Positions 58,234 to 64,000 of a stretch of DNA of 64,000 bases are shown piece by piece (the stretch's first letter is position 1; the number at the start of each line of letters is the position of its first letter). The position numbers were made by a program, and so were the translations under genes. This DNA is from CAVTSA01 sp963737225 (GTDB lineage Bacteria > Chloroflexota > Dormibacteria > Dormibacterales > Dormibacteraceae), in the NCBI GenBank assembly GCA_963737225.1, contig CAVTSA010000017.1, positions 672,071 through 736,070 on the forward strand. The letters are read 5' to 3'. Under the pieces are notes generated by a model. It had not been told where the DNA came from and ran no database searches. It was given only the letters and a program-made list of their open reading frames with translations.

Positions 58234-58959
58234 TTCCGGCACGCCATCTTTGGACCAGCCGACCGAATTCCATTCTGCGCCGTCAGAGGGTCTACCGTGC
58301 CGTTCGGGGCCGCCCGCGCTGCTGTCAGCGTTGCTGTCAAACAGACACTAGCCGTTGCGGCGCCCGGATACCCCTCAACACCGTCCCCTCCCCCTTCGCG
58401 GCGGCGGGGGCGTTCAATGGCCCCGCCGAGCGTCTGATGCGGGAAGGTGCTGCCGCCGGAGTCGCTAACGCTCGCCGAGTTGGCACGCACCGACGCGGGC
58501 GTCGAAATGCGGCTCTCGCGCACCCCGAGCTTGGCGATCTCGGCCCGCTGCGCAGCAAGCTACTCCTTCACCGCCTCAGGCTGGGGTGGCGCCATGAACA
58601 TCTGGATGCGGCCGCTGCAGAGCCGATCGGTAGCGACGAGGTTCGCGGCTGTGAGAAGGCGGTGGACCCACGGCCAAGACCGTATCGACGAGTTCCTTGA
58701 GGGATCTCATTGCCGAGGGTGGTGTCGGTCGGCTTCGAGCGGCATCGAGGACCTCGATGCGGTGCTCTCGCCGCCAACTTCGTCCGGCTGCCCCTTCCTC
58801 AGCGACCGGCTTCCTGTCCGGGATGCACGCCGTTACGAACGATTTCCCGCACGTCCAACTCATCCCCTCCGAACGGCTTGCAGGTTTCCTGAAGTCCGAA
58901 CCATCCCATGACGCCCCCGGCTTGGTCACCGTCGACGACAGCGCACTCTGGCCCTGGGA
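58234..58959. other. Gene-poor stretch next to the tRNA-Asn fragment
   Basis: No intact gene is seen. A minus-strand frame without a start reads SWPWVHRLLTAANLVATDR and ends QMFMAPPQPEAVKE before a TAG near 58563; it may be the tail of a lost protein. The spacer has lower apparent coding quality than the rest of the window and lies between two tRNA fragments, consistent with a decayed integrated element. Confidence 0.4.
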
Positions 58960-59139
58960 TCAGGCGCCACCGTCCTCGACGGTTACCCGCAGCATCTCCG
59001 GGGCCGCTGACCCCAGCGCCGCCTTCTTGATGTAAATGCTGCCGACGACAGTGGCGCCGTCATTCGCCTCCACCTCCGTGTAGCGGAAGGTGCCTTTCGT
59101 CTCCTTCTCCTTCCGAAATTGAAGTGTCATCCTCTTCAT
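58960..59139 (-). CDS. Small conserved-type protein (59 aa)
   Basis: From ATG 59139 (or the ATG 9 bases on) the protein reads MKRMTLQFRKEKETKGTFRY and continues with VVGSIYIKKAALGSAAPEML, ending LRVTVEDGG. The basic start and the alternating strands match a widespread family of tiny proteins near plasmid and integrated-element genes. GGAG lies about 10 bases before the ATG. Function unknown. A palindrome (59189-59202) 50 bases upstream may control it. Confidence 0.65.
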   Translation of the reverse strand: MKRMTLQFRKEKETKGTFRYTEVEANDGATVVGSIYIKKAALGSAAPEMLRVTVEDGGA

Positions 59140-59188
59140 GTCTGATCTCCGTGAGCTCTGGCCCTGGCTCCTGTGCGATAGGAACGTT

Positions 59189-59202
59189 TGTACGATCGTA
59201 CA
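59189..59202. promoter_or_regulatory. 14-base palindrome TGTACGATCGTACA upstream of the 59-aa gene
   Basis: A perfect palindrome 50 bases upstream of the small gene's start, in a TTTGTACGATCGTACAC context. Its size and position fit an operator for a dimeric repressor. No matching regulator gene is seen nearby. Confidence 0.45.
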
Positions 59203-59318
59203 CCCGCCATCTTCGCCAAGCCTGCCTTCTGAAGGTGCGCTGCTGTCATTTTGCTGTGGTGGTTGGATCGGTTGGGTTTTGGGTGCGCCAATATGCGGAC
59301 GATCCCGAACTCAAAACC

Positions 59319-59376
59319 TGGCGGAGAGGGCGGGATTCGAACCCACGATAGAGTTGCCCCTATAACGGTTTTCGAG
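59319..59376 (-). other. 3' half of a tRNA-Ser, cut at the anticodon loop (attachment-site remnant)
   Basis: Minus strand: anticodon loop CTCGAAA (anticodon CGA, Ser), a long variable arm (AGGGGCAACTCT), T arm GTGGG/CCCGC with loop TTCGAAT, acceptor strand CCTCTCC, G and encoded CCA. The 5' half of a tRNA-Ser is not present upstream. The break point is again the anticodon loop, as in the tRNA-Asn fragment 1.1 kb away. Confidence 0.78.
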
Positions 59377-59379
59377 TTC
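59363..59379. repeat. 17-bp direct repeat, left copy (candidate att core)
   Basis: TAACGGTTTTCGAGTTC overlaps the anticodon-loop end of the tRNA-Ser fragment. An exact second copy is at 62135-62151 in the same orientation. A direct repeat that includes part of a tRNA gene is the usual mark of site-specific integration. Confidence 0.7.
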
Positions 59380-59738
59380 TCGGAAGTGGGGCGGGACGGT
59401 GCGGCTCAGGGCTGCGCCGAATGGAGAGTCGTCCGTCTGGCGGGGCCTCGTGAGGTTCAGGTGGGGCGGTCGGTCCAGGAGTCGCGTGCAACACGGATGC
59501 AACACGGGCGGAGGGGGTGGGGTGGGCGTCCACCGTGCCGGCACTTGCCGAAGCGCGACCAACGTTTAGGAGGGTCTAGCGCGAGCTCAAACCAGCGTTG
59601 GTCAGTTCCGGTTGGGCAGGACGGTTGGGCCGTCACGCCACGGTCACGCTGGGCGATCACGATCGAGAAAAGATCGCCTTCGTCAACCCACTGGTGCGAG
59701 AGTGGCCCTTCGGCTCCTCCAACACCAAGGAGCTCACC
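59380..59738. other. Non-coding stretch between the left att-like repeat and the DUF4386 gene
   Basis: No gene recognised. It may contain the promoter for the DUF4386 gene. The frame leading into that gene's ATG is open further upstream but its composition is not protein-like. Confidence 0.4.
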
Positions 59739-60533
59739 ATGGCCGAATCCGCAGCCCCGGCCCCGACCGTTCCCGGCGCTACAGAGTATCCCGGTGGCCG
59801 GCGCACCGACGTCGCTTCGCCACCGGTCTCACCCAAGCGCATCGCGCGAATCGCGGGTGTCCTCTATCTGCTCAATGGGCTTGCGAGCGGATTCTCGTTC
59901 GCATACGTGACAGGCAAGGTGTATGTGCCGGGCGCCGCGGCGCACACTGCTGCGAACGTGGTCGCGAACTCTGGACTTGTCCGACTCGGCGTAGTCGCCG
60001 ATCTCTTCCAGGCGACCATCTGGCTGTTCCTCGCGATGACCCTGTACGTATTGCTGAGGCATGTGCACCAAACCGCGGCGACGGCAATGGTCGTGCTCGT
60101 CGCGGTCGGTGCCGCCATCGTATGCGTTAACGAAGTCTTCCAGTTCGAGAGCATTCGCGTCGCCACCGGCGGATCCTACCGGGCCGCCTTCGGCGTCGCA
60201 GGGACGAGCGCCCTGGTCTTGGTCCTGCTCGAGATCCACCACTACGGCTTCCTCATCGCTCAGATCTTCTTCGGCCTGTGGCTGGTGCCCCTTGGCTACC
60301 TTGCCTACAAGTCGGTGATGTTTCCCAGGCCGCTCGGCGTCCTGCTAATCGTGGGCGGCGTCTGCTACCTCGTGGGCCTGCTCGCGGTGTTCCTGGCCCC
60401 GGGCTCGGGCGAACAGATCAACACCTTGGTCACCATCCCCTCGGCAATCGCGGAAATCGCGATGGTCTTGTATCTGCTGATCATCGGCGTGAGGACGCCG
60501 AGGCCCGCCGAGCGCCCGCCCGCCGCGGCGTGA
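59739..60533 (+). CDS. DUF4386-family membrane protein
   Basis: A 264-residue protein with about six membrane helices. SPKRIARIAGVLYLLNGLASGFSFAYV at the N-terminus and FFGLWLVPLGYLAYKSVMFPRPLGVLLIVGGVCYL near the end are diagnostic of the DUF4386 family. CAAGGAG lies a few bases before ATG 59739. The family's function is unknown; it often accompanies oxidoreductase or regulator genes in soil bacteria. It lies between the two copies of the 17-bp repeat. Confidence 0.85.
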   Translation: MAESAAPAPTVPGATEYPGGRRTDVASPPVSPKRIARIAGVLYLLNGLASGFSFAYVTGKVYVPGAAAHTAANVVANSGLVRLGVVADLFQATIWLFLAMTLYVLLRHVHQTAATAMVVLVAVGAAIVCVNEVFQFESIRVATGGSYRAAFGVAGTSALVLVLLEIHHYGFLIAQIFFGLWLVPLGYLAYKSVMFPRPLGVLLIVGGVCYLVGLLAVFLAPGSGEQINTLVTIPSAIAEIAMVLYLLIIGVRTPRPAERPPAAA

Positions 60534-60576
60534 AGGCCGATTCGACGTCTGCTCAGCCCCGCTCCGAGGTGACGAA

Positions 60577-61030
60577 GTGAAGGCGATCGTTGAGGACATG
60601 AACGGGACAGCTGATGTGCTCGAGCTACGTGAAGTCGACCAGCCAGCGATCGGTGATGACGAGGTGCTCGTCCAAGTGCGCGAGGGCGGCGACGGCCACT
60701 TCCTTGGTGGCTTCGACAGACAGCTCCGTGCGCCGCTGGTCTCGCGGTTCGTGGAGCAGCGGATGCGCAGTCTCGTCGTCAAGCCGGGGGCCCAGCATCT
60801 CCAGGTCTTGACCGGGCTCGTCGGGTCCGGCGTCATCGCACCAGTTATCGATCGTACCTGTGCTCCCGTCGATGTCCCTGCTGCGATCCGTCACCACGCC
60901 GGGGGACTACAACGCGGGGAAGGTCGTCGTCACATTGGGCGAGCCTCCAGCGGATGCTCCCGGTGTGGAGGTCGGTCACCCGCGGTGCAGGGTCGACGAC
61001 CGGCCGAGTATTCCCGCGAAACTGCGTTGA
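60577..61030 (+). pseudogene. Degraded MDR-family oxidoreductase (internal deletion and frameshift)
   Basis: The frame opens like an MDR alcohol dehydrogenase/quinone reductase (MKAIVEDMNGTADVLELREV, DDEVLVQVRE). After about 34 residues it jumps to what is normally the C-terminal quarter (APLVSRFVEQRMRSLVVKPG, GSGVIAPVIDRT, VPAAIRHH). A shift then moves the end, NAGKVVVTLGEPPADAPG, into another frame that stops at 61028-61030. The nucleotide-binding domain is gone. An intact relative follows immediately. Confidence 0.7.
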
Positions 61031-61044
61031 CCGTGGACTTCGCG

Positions 61045-62055
61045 ATGCGAGCAGCGGTTCACGACCGCTATGGACCGGCGGAGGTGCTCCGCGTCGAAGA
61101 GGTTGAGCGGCCCGTACCGGATGACCATGACGTCCTGATCAGGATCCACGCCACGACGGTCAGCCGGACGGACACCGCACTTCGCGAGGCTCGGCCCTTC
61201 TTCTCCCGCTTCGTCACCGGTCTCCGCCGTCCGAAGCGGAGGATCCTCGGCAGCGACCTGGCCGGCGAGGTCGAGGCGGTCGGCGCGACCGTCACCGAAT
61301 TCGACGTCGGTGACAGAGTCTTCGGCATCAACCCCTGGAAGTTCGGCACGCACGCGGAGTTCGTCTGCATGGGAGCCGAGGCCGCCGTGGCGCACATGCC
61401 GGCCGGTCTGGCTTTCGAGGAGGCGGCGGCAATCTGCGACGGAGCGATACTGGCGCTGAACGCGCTGAGGCCGGCCGGTCTCCATCAGGGGCACAGGATC
61501 CTCATCCACGGCGCCTCCGGATCCATCGGCACGGCCGCAGTGCAGCTGGCGAGACACTTCGGCGCCGACGTCACCGGTGTCTGCAACACGAGGAATTTTG
61601 AGCTGGTGCGGTCCCTCGGAGCCGGTGAGGTCATCGATTACACGCAGAACGATTTCACGCAGGACGGTCAGACATATGACGCAATCCTGGACGCCGTCGG
61701 CAACCTGGCGTTCAGCCGTTGTCGCGGCTCCCTGAACCCAGGAGGGGTCTACCTCGCAACCGACGGATTGCGGAACCTCATCCTCTCCGCCTGGACCGCG
61801 CGAATCGGAGATAAGAGGGTTCGGTTCCCGATCCCCCCTCGATTCACCAAGCAGGACGTCGTCTTCCTGAAAGAGCTCGTCGAGGCGGGGGAATACCGAG
61901 CGGTCATCGATCGGCGCTATCCGCTGGAGCAGGTCGTCGAGGCCACCAAATACGTCGAAACGAAGCAGAAGACGGGGAACGTGGTCCTGATCGTCCGCGG
62001 CGGCGGGGAGCTCGGATCGCGAGGCGGTATGCTGGCACATTCCGAGATTGACTAA
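61045..62055 (+). CDS. MDR-family NAD(P)-dependent oxidoreductase (quinone oxidoreductase-like)
   Basis: A 336-residue medium-chain dehydrogenase/reductase. The catalytic fold starts MRAAVHDRYGPAEVLRVEEV; the NADPH loop is ILIHGASGSIGTAAVQLARH. It lacks the zinc-binding His and Cys of alcohol dehydrogenases (GSDLAGEVEAVG replaces GHE), which places it with zinc-free quinone/enone reductases. ATG 61045 is used; GTG 61033 is an alternative. It follows the degraded relative and lies within the 17-bp repeat-bounded segment. Confidence 0.9.
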   Translation: MRAAVHDRYGPAEVLRVEEVERPVPDDHDVLIRIHATTVSRTDTALREARPFFSRFVTGLRRPKRRILGSDLAGEVEAVGATVTEFDVGDRVFGINPWKFGTHAEFVCMGAEAAVAHMPAGLAFEEAAAICDGAILALNALRPAGLHQGHRILIHGASGSIGTAAVQLARHFGADVTGVCNTRNFELVRSLGAGEVIDYTQNDFTQDGQTYDAILDAVGNLAFSRCRGSLNPGGVYLATDGLRNLILSAWTARIGDKRVRFPIPPRFTKQDVVFLKELVEAGEYRAVIDRRYPLEQVVEATKYVETKQKTGNVVLIVRGGGELGSRGGMLAHSEID

Positions 62056-62508
62056 GGGTCAGCGATTGTTACGGTTTCGCGAAGCGCCGCTCATCGTGGA
62101 GGCCGTGACCTCCCTTGTGACCTCCGGTGGCCAGTAACGGTTTTCGAGTTCAGAACGTAAGCGTGCCACGTTGTGTTTACGCTCGGCTGATCCGTGGGTG
62201 CGGACGGAGAGTACGGTCGGCGTTAGGCGAGTGAGGGGTCGCGTGGCACACCGATAGCACAGGCCGACTCTACGGTCATTGAGATTCCTGCTGGTGTCGC
62301 GGTTTCCCGTGGAGGCGGACCGGCAAGCTCTGCGACCCGTGGACCTGGTAGCCGGCGAGGCGGAATTTAGGTCCCGGCCTGCTTGACGACGGCAACGGTC
62401 ACCCGTGGCTGGCCGGCCTCTCCAGCGTGTGCCGAATCGTTGGTCTTGTGGGTCGAGTTCTTACCGGAGGCGGAGTTCTGCGGCTGCCATCACTACGATT
62501 GGGTTGGG
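62056..62508. other. Non-coding stretch containing the right 17-bp repeat
   Basis: No gene is recognised in these 453 bases apart from the start region of the stress-protein frame. It holds the second 17-bp repeat copy (62135-62151). The base composition is lower in GC than the rest of the window. Confidence 0.4.
62135..62151. repeat. 17-bp direct repeat, right copy (candidate att core)
   Basis: Exact copy of 59363-59379 (TAACGGTTTTCGAGTTC), 2,772 bases away, same orientation. Here it is not followed by tRNA sequence. The enclosed segment carries DUF4386 and the two MDR genes but no integrase. Confidence 0.7.
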
Positions 62509-62946
62509 ATGACAAAGCAAGAAGCTCGGCCGATTATCGTCGGCGTCGACGGCTCAACCTTCTCGCTGGCTGCCCTCGACTGGGCGGCGCGCCAGGGGTC
62601 GCTCGCCCGGGAGCCTCTATTAGCAATCATGACGTGGGAGTGGCCTTACGATCTCGGTTGGGCGCCTCCGCCTCCGGGCGATTATGACCCGCTGGTGGAG
62701 GCGACGCACGTGCTCGACGATGCTGTCGGCGGTGCCCGAGCAGCCCACCCCGAGGTTGAGATTGACACCTACGTCACCGAGAGTCGCCCCGCGCCGGCGC
62801 TGGTAGAAGCGTCTCGCAGTGCGTCCTTGCTCGTGGTCGGTAGCCGGGGCCACGGCGGGTTTGCAGGAATGCTACTTGGATCGGTTAGTCAGCACTGCGT
62901 TACCAACGCACACTGCCCGGTCGTCGTGGTTCGCGACGCCGACTGA
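62509..62946 (+). CDS. Universal stress protein (UspA family)
   Basis: A 145-residue single-domain Usp. IIVGVDGSTFSLAALDWAARQ starts the Rossmann-like fold and the ATP-binding loop G-x2-G-x9-G-S appears in GSRGHGGFAGMLLGSVSQHCV, ending with HCPVVVVR. ATG 62509 is the start; upstream in-frame sequence is unrelated. ATP-binding class Usp proteins are usually induced by dormancy, hypoxia or starvation. It stands alone in a gene-poor stretch. Confidence 0.93.
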   Translation: MTKQEARPIIVGVDGSTFSLAALDWAARQGSLAREPLLAIMTWEWPYDLGWAPPPPGDYDPLVEATHVLDDAVGGARAAHPEVEIDTYVTESRPAPALVEASRSASLLVVGSRGHGGFAGMLLGSVSQHCVTNAHCPVVVVRDAD

Positions 62947-63669
62947 CCCTGCCACGCCAGGCGGTGGCGAATGGGCCAGACAAGCGACAAAAGCGCAAAT
63001 GTCTTGTCGCATCGGGGACGTACGCCTTCAGTTCCTCCATAACTGCTGTATTCCCCTGTAGTATTGGCCGGCGCGCATGGGTCCGATCTCGAGCCGACAG
63101 AATACCCCGACGTGCATCATGACGGATGCCCTGTCTGATGGTCCGTTTGTCCTATGACCTGGCGGTCACACAGGCGGAAAATCGGGCACTCCTGTCGTAT
63201 GTGTGGGCGAGCACCTGTTCGTTGCTGAGTTCGGCGACGGGCCACAAGCCCATCCGGGGTCAGGACGTGCCCTTGGCGGGCATGCCGCACCGGGAACCCG
63301 GAGCGGCGCGGGTTCCCGGACCCTCCGCGCCACCAGCAGGACGGCGTTCCTGGGCGCATTGATGGAGTTCGTCCACCCCGCGATCCGCATGAGTTCGAAC
63401 TTGACCTCGAACGAGATGGAGATGCTCCGAGTTCGACCCACACATTGAGCAGGAGACCCGAAAATCGGCGGTGCCCCTATATCGTGCAGACCGACCCCCT
63501 GGTTCCGATTCCCGATTGGCCTCCCCTTCGGGTGGCGGTGCGTCCGACGCGTCTTGACTTGCGACCATCGGCCGCGCAGCCCTCCCCCTCGTGCGTTCCG
63601 GGCTCGGGATCGCCGTTGGGGTATTGCTGTCGCTCGCCATGAACTGGCTACTAGTCCGAGCGGCGATAA
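62947..63669. other. Gene-poor stretch
   Basis: No convincing gene in either direction. A plus-strand frame near 63590 reads VRSGLGIAVGVLLSLAMNWLL, a membrane-helix-like segment that stops at 63713; it may be the front part of the hydrophobic frame in the next entry, separated by an indel. Confidence 0.35.
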
Positions 63670-63996
63670 GCCTGTCTCCTGATCGCGACGCTTTCCCTCA
63701 TTTCCAACACTGACTACGGTCACCTGAGCGTCCTCGACTCTCTGATTGCGTGTGTTGGCTGGCCGGTCCTGACTCGGCTGATTGCATCGTCAGGGTGGGT
63801 CTACGGAAGGGTCGCCTTGTTGGGTAGCGTCGTCCTTCGGCTGCCTGAACTTCTTATCTGGGCGGTGCTCCACGAACCCGGCAATGCGGTCGTGGTATTG
63901 GCGGTAATGCACATGGTCGTGGTCCTCGTCGGCTGCATTTCCATGGTGCTGATCGCGGGCCTCCCGCATCACGCGGCGCGCCGGGGTAACTCGTGA
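63670..63996 (+). CDS. Hydrophobic reading frame, possible membrane-protein fragment
   Basis: After a TAA at 63667-63669 this frame stays open for 108 codons and reads as membrane protein: HLSVLDSLIACVGWPVLTRLI, VALLGSVVLRLPELLIWAVL and AVVVLAVMHMVVVLVGCISM, ending ARRGNS. No ATG or GTG with a ribosome site opens it, and a similar hydrophobic frame ends just upstream in another phase, so it may be a frameshifted or decayed small membrane protein. No family is recognised. Confidence 0.35.
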   Translation, partial: ACLLIATLSLISNTDYGHLSVLDSLIACVGWPVLTRLIASSGWVYGRVALLGSVVLRLPELLIWAVLHEPGNAVVVLAVMHMVVVLVGCISMVLIAGLPHHAARRGNS

Positions 63997-64000
63997 CGCT

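Noticed and set aside
58189..58270. Complete tRNA-Asn gene
   Set aside because: Only the anticodon loop, T arm and acceptor 3' strand are present; the D arm, anticodon stem partner and acceptor 5' strand are missing.

Overview
The window is about 70% GC, has strong GGAGG-type ribosome sites, many GTG starts and many 4-base stop/start overlaps. The gene content (PdxS/PdxT, CaiB/BaiF proteins, TcpC-like conjugation proteins, DrrAB-like exporter, a SufR-like regulator) fits a high-GC soil or sediment bacterium of the Actinomycetota or a related terrestrial lineage such as Dormibacterota or Chloroflexota. The sequence alone does not settle which. No rRNA, CRISPR array or complete tRNA was found. 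At least six genes are broken by 1-2 base indels, mostly at short G or C runs, which looks more like uncorrected long-read error than mass gene death.

Layout. 0-12 kb: vitamin B6 synthesis (pdxST), a CaiB-type CoA-transferase, a PHP metallohydrolase, small membrane and stress-type genes, an aquaporin, a GNAT_C-type acyltransferase, and an APC permease overlapping a cyclase-family hydrolase. 12-21.4 kb: one minus-strand operon of conjugation (type IV secretion) genes: a lysozyme/CHAP cell-wall hydrolase, VirB8/TcpC-like proteins, a VirB6-like channel protein, the VirB4 ATPase and small membrane proteins. No relaxase or coupling protein is present. 22-28 kb: a sugar-acid type catabolic set (RraA-like, enolase superfamily, DHDPS-like, amidohydrolase, SDR, NHL repeat protein). 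28.7-32.5 kb: MFS exporter, SnoaL-like protein, FAH-family hydrolase and a NagB-like deaminase.

32.5-37.2 kb: a tightly coupled minus-strand operon encoding a GT4 glycosyltransferase, SDR, Fe-S HTH regulator, 6-pyruvoyl-tetrahydropterin synthase, GTP cyclohydrolase I and a ferredoxin-reductase-like flavoprotein. Together these look like a route to a tetrahydropterin glycoside. 37.2-42 kb: methyltransferase, class V aminotransferase, alpha/beta hydrolase and a Rieske protein with a large uncharacterised C-terminal domain. 42-47.2 kb: an IS110 element, a TetR/DrrAB-type exporter with a divergent operator-promoter, and a truncated IS4-family transposase.

47.3-56 kb: a frameshifted BBE-type FAD oxidase converges on a two-module NRPS (C-A-T-C-A-T-TE). 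Its two A domains are near-identical at the DNA level and both read as glycine-activating. Its thioesterase has Cys in place of the usual Ser. 56.5-57.7 kb: SSB and a second VirB6-like protein. 58-64 kb: a gene-poor mobile-element boundary with two tRNA 3' halves cut at the anticodon loop, a 17-bp direct repeat, a small conserved protein, DUF4386, a degraded and an intact MDR oxidoreductase, and a universal stress protein. Several families of palindromic repeats (core TTGGTGCACCAA, core AGAGTGTCCGCACTC and others) sit between genes throughout.
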